Of a DNA stretch of 64,000 nt, positions 16,640-25,153 are shown in pieces. The translations under genes were made by a program, and so were the position numbers. Source of the stretch: Streptomyces sp. NRRL B-1347 (lineage in GTDB: Bacteria; Actinomycetota; Actinomycetes; Streptomycetales; Streptomycetaceae); NCBI RefSeq assembly GCF_000720325.1, contig NZ_JOJM01000033.1:1-64000 (forward strand), written 5' to 3'. The notes below the pieces were generated by a model. That model did no database searches. It was given only the letters and a program-made list of their open reading frames with translations, and had not been told where the DNA came from. The stretch's first letter is position 1. Every line of letters begins with the position of its first letter.

Positions 16640-17431
16640 ATGAGACTCGCCTTCTCCACGCTCGGCGTGCCCGGCCTGCCCGTCGAGGACGTGCTCCGCC
16701 TCGCCACCACGCACGGCTACCACGGCGTCGAGCTGCGCGCGCATCCCGAAGAACCCGTCCATCCGGGGATCGGGCCCGGCGAACGGGCCGATGTCGTCGC
16801 CTCGTTCAAGGCCGCCGGGGTGAGTGTCGTGGGTGTTGCCGGGTATGCGCGGCTCGCCGATGACTGTGCCGATGATGTGGTGCTGGATGAGGTGCGGGGG
16901 CTTGTTGAGCTGGCTCGGGATCTGGGGGCGCCGTTCGTGCGGGTCTTTCCCGGTGGTGGCGAGAGCCCGGATGCCGATGCCGTCGCCGCTCGGCGGCTCG
17001 GGGTCGCCGCCGAGTTCGCCGCCGACGCGGGGGTGCGGGTCCTGATGGAGACCCACGACTCGCATCGCACCGGGGCCGACGCCGCCCGCGTCCTCGGCGC
17101 CGTCGGGCATCTGCACGCCGGTGCGCTGTGGGACCTCATGCACACCTGGCTGGGGGGCGAGGACGTCGCCGACACCTTCGCCGCGCTCGGGCCCTATCTC
17201 GGGTACGTACAGGTGAAGGACATCGCGGGCGCCGACGACACCACTCCCCTCGCCCTGGGTGACGGGGTGCTCCCGCTGGCCGAGTGCGTGCAGCTGCTCG
17301 GGCGGCGGGGGTGGGACGGATGGCTGTGCTGGGAGTACGAGAAGCGGTGGTACGACGATGCCGCGCCGCTTGCCGGGTTGTTGGGCGGGGGGCGGGAGTT
17401 GCTCGCCCGGCTGGTGAGTGACAGCGCCTAG
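16640..17431 (+). CDS. Sugar phosphate isomerase/epimerase family protein
   Basis: A 263-residue TIM-barrel protein (MRLAFSTLGVPGLPVEDVLRLA) of the same superfamily as the 10774 gene but only distantly similar to it. Probable metal-binding strands: VRVLMETHDSHRTGAD, AGALWDLMHTWLGGED, YVQVKDIAG and WDGWLCWEYEKRW. The ATG at 16640 is chosen because the protein then starts at the first barrel strand. It follows the MarR-GNAT gene by 29 bases and may be cotranscribed with it. Its TAG stop overlaps the TAG stop of the convergent MerR gene. The substrate is not predictable. Confidence 0.82.
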   Translation: MRLAFSTLGVPGLPVEDVLRLATTHGYHGVELRAHPEEPVHPGIGPGERADVVASFKAAGVSVVGVAGYARLADDCADDVVLDEVRGLVELARDLGAPFVRVFPGGGESPDADAVAARRLGVAAEFAADAGVRVLMETHDSHRTGADAARVLGAVGHLHAGALWDLMHTWLGGEDVADTFAALGPYLGYVQVKDIAGADDTTPLALGDGVLPLAECVQLLGRRGWDGWLCWEYEKRWYDDAAPLAGLLGGGRELLARLVSDSA

Positions 17432-18156
17432 GCCGGGGCTTCGCCGTCCGTGACGTACGCGTGCAGGCGGCTCGCCCCCTCCAGCGTGGCCCGGGACGTC
17501 CGGGTGAGGTCTCGCGTCCTGCGGTCAAGGGCCGCGCGCAGGGCCTCGCTGCCGCCCGTCTCGCGCAGATCCTCAAGGACCGGGCGGATCTGGGCCAGCG
17601 GGTAGCGGGCCTGGCGGAGCAGGCTGATCATCCGGGCGTCGCGGAGGTCCGCCGCGCCGTAGCGGCGGTAGCGGGTGCCGCGCTCCCGGGCAGGGGCGAG
17701 CAGGCCCGCCGACTCCCAGACGCGGAGCGCCGAGGGGCGGACGCCCACCTGGGCGGCCGCCTCCGAGACGGTGAGCGGGGAGCGGGTGCGGGGCTCGGAT
17801 CCGCCCGCCAGGGGCTCGTCCGCCACCGCCGCGAGGGCCTCGGCCGTCGCCCGCAGCGCCTCGCGCCGGGCGTGCAGCTCCGCGTGCGCGGCGTCCACCA
17901 GGGCCAGGGCCGCGGGCACGTCCGCCGCGTGCACGGCCCGCATGATCCCCCGGGCCGTCTCCGCGCCGAAGCCCCTGGCCAGCGCCCGGTACGTCAGGAG
18001 CGCCCGGGCGTGCACCGGGTGGAAGCGGCGGTAGCCGGACGGGGTGCGCTCGGTGGGCGGCAGGACGCCCGCGTCCGCGTAGTCGCGGATCAGCTGGGTG
18101 GAGACGCCCGCGAGGCGGGCCAGGTCGATGGGGCGCAGGGCTCGCTCGGACGTCAT
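17428..18156 (-). CDS. Regulator with two MerR-type DNA-binding domains
   Basis: A 242-residue protein with two winged-helix domains of the MerR superfamily. The first (about 5-70) reads LRPIDLARLAGVSTQLIRDYADAGVLPPTERTPSGYRRF; the second (about 122-190) reads LTVSEAAAQVGVRPSALRVWESAGLLAPARERGTRYRRY. An alpha-helical stretch (73-115) lies between them and a short helix follows the second. No cysteine cluster or ligand-binding domain is visible. The ATG at 18156 overlaps the EamA stop by 4 bases, so it is translated with the exporter and may control it. The tandem arrangement could let a single chain bind a two-half-site operator. Confidence 0.85.
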   Translation of the reverse strand: MTSERALRPIDLARLAGVSTQLIRDYADAGVLPPTERTPSGYRRFHPVHARALLTYRALARGFGAETARGIMRAVHAADVPAALALVDAAHAELHARREALRATAEALAAVADEPLAGGSEPRTRSPLTVSEAAAQVGVRPSALRVWESAGLLAPARERGTRYRRYGAADLRDARMISLLRQARYPLAQIRPVLEDLRETGGSEALRAALDRRTRDLTRTSRATLEGASRLHAYVTDGEAPA

Positions 18157-19073
18157 ACCGGGGTGGCGGGTTCCTTCGTGGCTGCGGAGGACACGGGCGC
18201 AGCGTACGCCGGGGGCTTCGGCGGGCGGGCGAAGGAGGTCAGCGCCACTCCGCCGACCAGGAGCGCGGCCGCGCACCACTGGGCACCGCTCACCGACTCG
18301 TCGAGGAACAGCGCCGACGACGACATGCCGAACACCGGGACCAGGAGCGTGAAGGGGGCCACGGTCGACGCGGGGTAGCGGCGCAGCAGATAGCCCCAGG
18401 TGCCGAAGCCGAAGACCGTCGCGACCCAGGCGACCCAGACGATCACCCCCGCGCCCTGCCAGTCGAGCGAGCGCAGCGCGTCCAGGTCGCGCGAGGGGCC
18501 CTCGAAGAGCAGCGAGAGGCCGAGGAGCGGCAGGATCGGGACGGTGCTCACCCACACCATGAAGTTCAGGGCGTCCGGGGGCGCCGCCTTGCGGGTGAGG
18601 ACGTTCGACACGCCCCAGCAGGCGGCGGCCGCGACGGTCAGGCCGAAGGCGGTCAGCGGCCCGGACGCGCCCTCGTCGACCGCCGCCACGCCGATGCCGA
18701 CGAGGGCGACCGCCATGCCCACCACCCTGACGCGGGACGGGACTTCGCCGAGGACCGCGAAGGCGATGAGCGCGGTGAAGACCGCCTGGATCTGCAGGAC
18801 GAGGGAGGAGAGGCCCGCGGGCATCCCCGCGTCCATGCCGATGAACAGCAGGCCGAACTTCGCCACGCCCAGGGCGAGGCCCACCCCGATCAGCCACTTC
18901 CAGGCGACCTTGGGGCGGCCGACGAGGAACACGGCGGGCAGCGCCGCGACGAGGAAGCGCAGGGCCGAGAAGAGCAGCGGCGGGAAGTGGTCGAGGCCGA
19001 TCTCGATCACGACGAAGTTGACGCCCCAGATGGCGGCGACGAGCACGGCTAGGCAGATGTGGGTGGGACGCAT
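18153..19073 (-). CDS. EamA/DMT-family exporter
   Basis: A 306-residue membrane protein of the drug/metabolite transporter superfamily with two EamA repeats of five transmembrane segments each (LAVLVAAIWGVNFVVIEIG ... and FGLTVAAAACWGVSNVLTR ...). It probably exports a small metabolite, possibly an amino acid or its analogue. I use the ATG at 19073 (MRPTHICLAVLVAA) because the AT-rich stretch at 19105-19145 upstream looks like the divergent promoter; the longer frame from the ATG at 19124 would place that region in the coding sequence. It is coupled to the MerR-type gene and divergent from a LysR gene, a classic exporter/regulator arrangement. Confidence 0.85.
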   Translation of the reverse strand: MRPTHICLAVLVAAIWGVNFVVIEIGLDHFPPLLFSALRFLVAALPAVFLVGRPKVAWKWLIGVGLALGVAKFGLLFIGMDAGMPAGLSSLVLQIQAVFTALIAFAVLGEVPSRVRVVGMAVALVGIGVAAVDEGASGPLTAFGLTVAAAACWGVSNVLTRKAAPPDALNFMVWVSTVPILPLLGLSLLFEGPSRDLDALRSLDWQGAGVIVWVAWVATVFGFGTWGYLLRRYPASTVAPFTLLVPVFGMSSSALFLDESVSGAQWCAAALLVGGVALTSFARPPKPPAYAAPVSSAATKEPATPV

Positions 19074-19221
19074 GTTTCGAGGATCACCCGCTGAAGTGTG
19101 TAGCACCAGCTCGGATTTCTTCATGATTGGATTTAGCGTTGCTTAGGTGTGCCCGTACGTGCCCGTCCATGCCCGTGCGTGCGCCGCCCTGGCGCGTCGT
19201 TCGCGATCCGAGGAGGACGCC

Positions 19222-20139
19222 TTGCTCGATCTGGCTCGGCTCAAGGCCCTGCACGCCGTGTCCGTGCACGGGACCGTGGGCGCGGCCGCCGCCGCGCTCG
19301 GCTACACGCCGTCCGCCGTCTCCCAGCAGATCGCCAAGCTGGAGCGGGAGACCCGCACGACCCTGCTCGAACGCCGGGGGCGCGGCGTCGCGCTCACCGA
19401 GGAGGCGCTGCATCTCGCCGCCGCCACCCGGGAGTTGCTGGCCATCATGGAGCGCGCGGAGACGGAGCTGGAGGAGCGGCGCGGCGTGCCCGCGGGCCGC
19501 CTCACCGTCATGGCGTTCGCCTCCGCGGCGCGCGGCCTGCTGCCCGGCGTCCTCGCCGAGCTCGCGCGGCGCCACCCGGCGCTCGACGCCCGGCTCTCCG
19601 AGGTCGAACCGCACCTGTCGGTCGACCTCGTCGCCAAGGGCGTCGTGGACCTCGCGGTCGTGCACGACTGGGACATCACCCCGCTGGCCACGCCGCCGGG
19701 TGTCGACCAGGCCGTGATCGGCGACGACCTGTGCGACCTGCTGGTGCCCGAGGGGCATCCGCTCGCCGGCCGGGACTCGGTGCGCCGCACCGATCTGAAG
19801 GGCGAGCGCTGGGTCTCGCAGCCGCCGGGGCAGATCTGCCACGACTGGCTGGTGCGGACGATGCGGGCCGCCGGGTGCGAGATGGACATCGTCCACCAGG
19901 CCGAGGAGAACCCCACCCTGATCGCGCTCGTCGCCGCCGGGCTCGGCATCGCGCTGCTCCCCCGCCTCGGGCGCGGCCCGCTGCCGCCCGGCGTGGCCGC
20001 GGTGCGCCTCGACCCGATGCCGATGCGCAGGCTGTACGCGGTGTGGCGGAGCGGCGCGGCCCGGCGGCCCGCGATCGCGGAGACCGTACGGGTGTTGCAG
20101 GAGGCCTGGCCCGACGAGGGCCCGATGCGGGCGGGTTGA
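19222..20139 (+). CDS. LysR-family transcriptional regulator
   Basis: A 305-residue LysR regulator: N-terminal HTH (LARLKALHAVSVHGTVGAAAAALGYTPSAVSQQIAKLE) and a type 2 periplasmic-binding-like effector domain. The start is a TTG at 19222 with AGGAGG five bases upstream; no ATG or GTG fits the family start. It is divergent from the EamA exporter gene across 148 bases, so it probably controls that gene and itself. The effector is unknown. Confidence 0.88.
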   Translation: MLDLARLKALHAVSVHGTVGAAAAALGYTPSAVSQQIAKLERETRTTLLERRGRGVALTEEALHLAAATRELLAIMERAETELEERRGVPAGRLTVMAFASAARGLLPGVLAELARRHPALDARLSEVEPHLSVDLVAKGVVDLAVVHDWDITPLATPPGVDQAVIGDDLCDLLVPEGHPLAGRDSVRRTDLKGERWVSQPPGQICHDWLVRTMRAAGCEMDIVHQAEENPTLIALVAAGLGIALLPRLGRGPLPPGVAAVRLDPMPMRRLYAVWRSGAARRPAIAETVRVLQEAWPDEGPMRAG

Positions 20140-20422
20140 GCGGCTCCCGTGCCCCACCCTCACCGTCCGCCCCGACTTCTCCCGATCCGCGCCCCTCGGG
20201 GAACCCGGACGGCGGCCCGCTCGTCCAACGGACACGCTGCCGGAGAGTCTCCGCGAGGCGGTGTCGGCATCGCTGCTGGCTGCGACCGCTGACCTCCCTC
20301 TCCGCCGCCCGCGGCCGGCAGCACGCCGCCACCGGTGCGCCCCCTCCATTGCGCCGGTGGCGGCACTGTTCCCCGACGCCCGCAGCCTTGACCCGCCGCA
20401 CGCCACGGGATATCCGTGGCAG
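20140..20422 (+). other. Gap before the GH3 gene
   Basis: About 283 bases between the LysR and GH3 genes. The frame of the GH3 gene stays open through part of it but codes for an Arg/Pro-rich stretch that resembles no signal peptide or family N terminus. I see no DasR-like or other clear operator here. Confidence 0.4.
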
Positions 20423-22174
20423 GTGCCTCACGACTCTCTTGACGCTGCCCCTGTCACCGTGGACGACCCGCGCGCCCTCCTGGCCCGCATGACGCTCGAG
20501 GAGAAGGTCGGCCAGCTCTTCGTCCTGCACGTGTACGGACACCACGCCACCGACCCCGACCCGGCCGACATCGAGATCAACGAGCGGGAGCTGGGCGTCC
20601 GCACCGCCGCCGAGGCCGTCGCCAAGTTCCGGCCCGGCGGGCTCATCTACTTCGGCTGGGCCCACAACACCCGCGACCCGCGCCAGCTCGCCACCCTGTC
20701 CAACGACGTCCAGCGCGCCGCCCTCGGCTGCTCGCCCGGCGTGCCGCTGCTCCTCACCATCGACCAGGAGCACGGCGTCGTCGCCCGCGTCGGCGCGCCC
20801 GCCACCCTGCTCCCCGGCGCGATGGCGCTCGGCGCGGGCGGCTCCCACGACGACGTGCGCGAGGCGGCCCGCATCGCCGGGGCCGAGCTGCACGCGCTCG
20901 GCATCCGCCAGAACTACGCGCCGTCCGCCGACGTGAACGTGAACCCGGCCAACCCCGTCATCGGCGTACGGTCCTTCGGCGCGGGCCCCGACGCCGTCTC
21001 CGGCTTCGTGACCGCCCAGATCGAGGGGTACCGGAGCGCCGGGATCGCCACGGCCGCCAAGCACTTCCCCGGCCACGGCGACACCGAGACCGACAGCCAC
21101 ACCGCCTTGCCGCACATCCACCACAGCCGCGAGGAGTGGGAGGAGCTGGACGCGCCGCCGTTCCGCGCCGCGCTCGCCGCCGGGGTGGACGCCGTGATGA
21201 CCGCGCACCTCGTCGTGCCCGCCCTCGACCCGGCGCTCGACCCGGCCACCCTCTCGTACCCGATCGTCACCGGCGTGCTGCGCGAACAGCTCGGCCACCA
21301 GGGCCTGGTGGTCACCGACTCGCTGTCCATGCGGGGCGTCCGCACCAAGTACGGCGACGACCGCGTGGCCGTGCTCGCCCTGAAAGCGGGCGTCGACCAG
21401 CTGCTCGACCCGCCGCAGCCGGAGCTCGCCTGGAACGCGGTCGTGCGGGCCGTGCGCGAGGGCGAGCTGAGCGAGGAGCGCATCGACGCCTCCGTCCTTC
21501 GCGTCCTCGAACTCAAGGCGAAGCTCGGCCTCTTCGACGATCCGTTCGTCTCCCTCGACGCCCTCGACGAGACCGTCGGCACCGGTGCCCACCGAGCCAC
21601 CGCCGACCGCATCGCCGACCGTACGACCACGCTGCTCCGCAACGACGGCGGCCTGCTCCCACTGTCCCCCGACACCCATCGCGACCTGCTGGTCCTCGGC
21701 GCCGACCCGGTGTCGCCCTCCGGCACGACCGGGCCGCCCACCGCCGTCCTCGCCGCCGCGCTCACCGGACTCGGCTTCTCCGCCACCGCGTTGAGCACGG
21801 GGATCAGCCCGTCCAAGGAGGCCGTCGACGAGGCGGTGGCGGCCGCCGCGGGCCGCGCCGCGGTGCTCGTCACGGCGTACGACGTCACTCAGGGCGACGC
21901 CCAGGCCGGTCTCGTCGCCGCGCTCGCCGCCACCGGCGTGCCCGTCGTCACCCTCGCGGTCCGCACCCCGCAGGACCTGCCGGGCACGGCCGCGGCGCTC
22001 GCCACCTACTCCTGGACCGACGTCGAACTGCGCGCCGCCGCCCGCGTCGTCGCGGGCCGCGCCCGGCCCGCGGGCCGCCTGCCGGTGCCCGTGCCGCGAC
22101 CGGACGCCCCCGGGCAGGTGCTGTACCCCATCGGCCACGGCCTTTCGTACGAGCCGTACGCCGAGTCCGACTGA
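20423..22174 (+). CDS. Glycoside hydrolase family 3, beta-N-acetylglucosaminidase-like
   Basis: A 583-residue GH3 enzyme. The NagZ-type signature AKHFPGHGDTETDSH (about residues 213-227) includes the Asp-His pair used as acid/base in GH3 N-acetylglucosaminidases, and VVTDSLSMRGV holds the nucleophile Asp. A C-terminal GH3 domain (TTTLLRNDGGLLPL to the end) follows, unlike the single-domain NagZ of Gram-negatives. No signal peptide is visible, so an intracellular role in chitobiose or muropeptide use is likely. The GTG at 20423 is a provisional start with a weak ribosome site. The gene stands alone. Confidence 0.85.
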   Translation: MPHDSLDAAPVTVDDPRALLARMTLEEKVGQLFVLHVYGHHATDPDPADIEINERELGVRTAAEAVAKFRPGGLIYFGWAHNTRDPRQLATLSNDVQRAALGCSPGVPLLLTIDQEHGVVARVGAPATLLPGAMALGAGGSHDDVREAARIAGAELHALGIRQNYAPSADVNVNPANPVIGVRSFGAGPDAVSGFVTAQIEGYRSAGIATAAKHFPGHGDTETDSHTALPHIHHSREEWEELDAPPFRAALAAGVDAVMTAHLVVPALDPALDPATLSYPIVTGVLREQLGHQGLVVTDSLSMRGVRTKYGDDRVAVLALKAGVDQLLDPPQPELAWNAVVRAVREGELSEERIDASVLRVLELKAKLGLFDDPFVSLDALDETVGTGAHRATADRIADRTTTLLRNDGGLLPLSPDTHRDLLVLGADPVSPSGTTGPPTAVLAAALTGLGFSATALSTGISPSKEAVDEAVAAAAGRAAVLVTAYDVTQGDAQAGLVAALAATGVPVVTLAVRTPQDLPGTAAALATYSWTDVELRAAARVVAGRARPAGRLPVPVPRPDAPGQVLYPIGHGLSYEPYAESD

Positions 22175-22305
22175 CGGGCGTACCGGCCGTACGCAGCGCG
22201 CGACCCGGCCCGTCGCCAACGAGCGCAAAGCCCCCCGAGCGCCTGGCGTGCCCGCGCGTGCCGGGGTCACGCTGGGTACACATGGCCAGGGGGCGGGGGG
22301 CTGCC

Positions 22306-22923
22306 ATGCGGAGGACCGGGGCGGGAGCGGCGTGCGGCGGCGTGCTGCTCGTCGCCCTCGCCCTCGCGGGATGCCAGTGGTCCGGGGACTCCGACGCCGC
22401 ATCGCAGCGGCCCACGCTGACCGGTACGGCCGGTGGGCACGGGGCGGTCTTCCTCGGCGCCGACGACTGCGGGTCGCGGGGGCGCGAGCGCGTCACGGAG
22501 GTGCCCTGCGACAGCGAGCGGGCCGCCGCGCGCGTCATCGCCCGCTACGACGGGCGCGTCGGCGACGGGCCCGCCTGCCCCGCCCGCACCGACTACGTCC
22601 TGCACATCAGCGAGAGCCGGCCCTCCGTCGACGAGGACGGCGACGGGGAGGTGTCGCGCGGGTACGCCTGCATGCGGAACCTGGAGCCGCCGCACCCCGG
22701 GGATCCCGGGGGCGGGGGCGGGCCGCGGACCGTCGTGGGCGACTGCGTGTACGGGGCCGGGCGTGGCGAGGTCCGCGAGACCGCGTGCGACGGCTCGGGC
22801 CCCCGCACCCCGGAGTACCGCGTCGTCGCGGCCGTCCCCACCCGCTCGTCCTGCGCCCCCGGCACCGCCCTGTACGTATCCCTGGGCGGCCCCCGCCCGG
22901 TGGGCTGCGCGGTCCGGGTATAG
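22306..22923 (+). CDS. Secreted lipoprotein of unknown function
   Basis: A 205-residue protein with a twin-Arg-like start (MRRTG), a hydrophobic segment and the lipobox LALAGC, so it is probably lipid-anchored outside the membrane. The mature part has about nine further cysteines, several spaced as likely disulphides, and a VDEDGDGE acidic turn. The ATG at 22306 follows GGGGGG; an ATG at 22282 would add eight residues. It resembles no family I recognise. A large hairpin follows the stop. Confidence 0.7.
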   Translation: MRRTGAGAACGGVLLVALALAGCQWSGDSDAASQRPTLTGTAGGHGAVFLGADDCGSRGRERVTEVPCDSERAAARVIARYDGRVGDGPACPARTDYVLHISESRPSVDEDGDGEVSRGYACMRNLEPPHPGDPGGGGGPRTVVGDCVYGAGRGEVRETACDGSGPRTPEYRVVAAVPTRSSCAPGTALYVSLGGPRPVGCAVRV

Positions 22924-22930
22924 CCCGCCG

Positions 22931-23013
22931 CTCAAACGCCGGAGGGCTGGAACTCCGCCGCAAGCGGCAGGATTCAGCCCGTCCGGCGTTTGAGGACGAG
23001 GCGCGGAGCGCCG
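22931..23013. repeat. Inverted-repeat intergenic element, first copy
   Basis: CTCAAACGCCGGAGGGCTG at 22931-22949 pairs with the inverted copy ending at 22994 and would form a hairpin between two convergent genes, so it probably terminates both transcripts. The stretch 22975-23013 is identical over 39 bases, in opposite orientation, to 34709-34747. The motif is a common dispersed intergenic repeat in Streptomyces. Confidence 0.8.
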
Positions 23014-23014
23014 A

Positions 23015-24424
23015 TTACGGCCGCAGCGTCATCTGCTGCTTGCGTTCGCGGTCGAGCTTCGCGTCGTACGGGGCCGGCTTCGCCGTGGGTACGCCCGCCC
23101 AGGCGAGGATGCGCTCCGTGGCCGCGGTCTTGTCCGCGGCCGTGAGCCCGGCGACGTTCGCCCCGTGGTTGGCGCCCGGCGCCGTGAAGACGTGCGAGTC
23201 GTGCTTCGCCCCGCGCGCGGGGCGGAACGGCTCCGCGCCCCACGGGTCGTTCTCGCCGTACACGAACATCATCCGGCGGGAGTTGTGGCGCACCCAGCGG
23301 TCGACGTCCTTCATGGCGCCCTTCTGGAAGCGCATCGGGATCTCGCGCGGCACGAAGTTGCGCGGCGGCTGGTAGCCGTAGCGGCTCAGGTCGGCGAGCC
23401 AGGGCTGCTTGATGTCGGGCGAACCGAGCTGCGTACCGGCCTGGTAGTAGTACGGCGTGTAGTACTCAAGGCCCTGGTCGGCGTAGGAGGACCAGCCGCC
23501 GACCTGCTCGATCCAGTCGAACAGGGCCTGGTCGCTGACCGTCGCCGCGGTCGGCACCTGCGCGCAGGCCGTCGCCGACTGCTGGTACTGCCAGAAGCCC
23601 CAGTTCACGTCGAGCACGACGGCCTCGAAGGCCTTGTCGAGGTTGCCGATGGTCTTGAAGGTGTAGCCGTTGGCGGCCGCGTGGGCGGCGTACAGCTTCT
23701 CCAGCGGCTCGCGGCGCACCAGCGCCTCGCGCTGCGCGGCCTCGATCTTCGTGCGGCACTCCTTGGTACCGACGGTCGCGAGGAAGCGGTCGTAGGCGGA
23801 GTCTTCCTTGTTGTTCACGTCGTTGGGCGCGACGTAGGCGACGACGCCGTCCATGTCACGCGGGTAGAAGCGCTCGAAGTAGGTGGCGGTCATGCCGCCC
23901 TTGGAGGCTCCGGTGGACAGCCACTTCTTGGTGTAGACCGGCTTGAGGGCCTTGAAGATGCGGTGCTGGTCGCTGGCGGCCTGCCAGATGTCGAGCTTCT
24001 TCCAGTCGGCCGGGGCCGGGCGCGACGGCGTGAAGAAGCGGTACTCCATGGAGACCTGGTTGCCGTCGATGATGCGGGTCGGCTCGGAGCGGCCCGGGTT
24101 CACGTTCAGGCCGTAGCCCGAGGTGTGGAAGACGGTGGGCCGGGCGGTGTCCTTGTGCAGCACGGTGATGCGCTGCTGGAAGGTGCCCTTGGAGGGGTGC
24201 CGGTGGTCGACCGGCTGCCGGTAGTTCAGGACGAAGAAGCGGTAGCCGTCGTACGGCTTCTCCTCGATGAGGCTCATGCCCTTGATGGCGAGGAGCCGGT
24301 CCTTGATGTCGGTCTTGGCGGCGGGCGCCCCCGTCTCGGCTGCGGTGGCGGCCGTGGCTCCGGTGAAGCCCACGGTGCCTATCAGCACCACGAGTGACAA
24401 CACCCATCTGAGCGTCTTGCGCAT
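23015..24424 (-). CDS. Secreted tripeptidyl aminopeptidase, family S37
   Basis: A 469-residue secreted serine peptidase that releases N-terminal tripeptides. Signal peptide at about residues 1-29 (MRKTLRWVLSLVVLIGTVGF ... ATAATAAE). Nucleophile Ser174 lies in GASKGG; the acid/base residues are probably Asp in YGENDPWGAE and His in PGANHGANV. Length and sequence (VDHRHPSKGTFQQRITVLH) match the PS-10/S37 peptidases of Streptomyces. The ATG start has a weak ribosome site. It stands alone; 177 bases upstream contain no gene. Its stop is two bases from the dispersed repeat. Confidence 0.9.
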   Translation of the reverse strand: MRKTLRWVLSLVVLIGTVGFTGATAATAAETGAPAAKTDIKDRLLAIKGMSLIEEKPYDGYRFFVLNYRQPVDHRHPSKGTFQQRITVLHKDTARPTVFHTSGYGLNVNPGRSEPTRIIDGNQVSMEYRFFTPSRPAPADWKKLDIWQAASDQHRIFKALKPVYTKKWLSTGASKGGMTATYFERFYPRDMDGVVAYVAPNDVNNKEDSAYDRFLATVGTKECRTKIEAAQREALVRREPLEKLYAAHAAANGYTFKTIGNLDKAFEAVVLDVNWGFWQYQQSATACAQVPTAATVSDQALFDWIEQVGGWSSYADQGLEYYTPYYYQAGTQLGSPDIKQPWLADLSRYGYQPPRNFVPREIPMRFQKGAMKDVDRWVRHNSRRMMFVYGENDPWGAEPFRPARGAKHDSHVFTAPGANHGANVAGLTAADKTAATERILAWAGVPTAKPAPYDAKLDRERKQQMTLRP

Positions 24425-24601
24425 GCGTCCTCCCCTGTCGGCGCGGCGATTCCCCGGAACCTAACGGAGCAACTGGCCGCACACCAGGCCGCATTGAGGA
24501 CAAAGGGGCCATTCACCGCCATCGCGGCAGAGGGAAATTCACTTAGGGGACAGCCGTGTCCGTCCAGCGGACGCGCGCCGCCCCTGGTCCGTACCGCGTC
24601 C

Positions 24602-24994
24602 TCAGCAGAGGATCCAGCCCGAGCTGACCCCGCGGCCGCTCACATCGCCCTTGATCCACACGCAGCGGTGGCCCGCGTGCACCTTCACCGGGCCCGCGAG
24701 GCGCACGAAGCGGCCCGCGTCGCGCACGGGGCGGCTGCCGCGCGCCTGCACGCTGATGGACATGGGCTTGCGGTTGCGGGTGCTCTTGGCGTACGTCACG
24801 GCGCAGACGAAGCCGCGCTTCTTGTAGAGGACGACCTTGCCGGTGCTGAAGGCGAGGGTGCGGATCTTCTGGCCGGGGCAGATCGGGGCGGCCTGGGCCG
24901 CACCCGCACCGGGGCCCGCGAGCGCGAACAGGAGGGCAGCGGCGACCGCGGCGGCGCCTCCCGCCACGCGGCGCCGTATCCGACCACTCTTCAC
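24602..24994 (-). CDS. Small secreted protein of unknown function
   Basis: A 130-residue protein with a clear Sec signal (VKSGRIRRRVAGGAAAVAAA ... ending AAQAA) and a mature part of about 85 residues with four cysteines (PICPGQ, GFVCAV, HRCVWI, GWILC), likely two disulphides. GTG at 24994 is preceded by GGGAGGGCTCATC. Basic, with no enzyme motif. Divergent from another small secreted protein at 25154. Confidence 0.7.
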   Translation of the reverse strand: MKSGRIRRRVAGGAAAVAAALLFALAGPGAGAAQAAPICPGQKIRTLAFSTGKVVLYKKRGFVCAVTYAKSTRNRKPMSISVQARGSRPVRDAGRFVRLAGPVKVHAGHRCVWIKGDVSGRGVSSGWILC

Positions 24995-25153
24995 GATGAG
25001 CCCTCCCGCCACCCCGGCATCAGCGTACGGACGTACGGACGCCGGACAAGCATCCGACGGTTGCGGAATGGTCCCTGCCATTTTCCAGGTTTGACACAAC
25101 TTCCCCCAGCCACCCGTGGTCGAACGGGACAGAACGCGAAAGGCAGGCACCCA

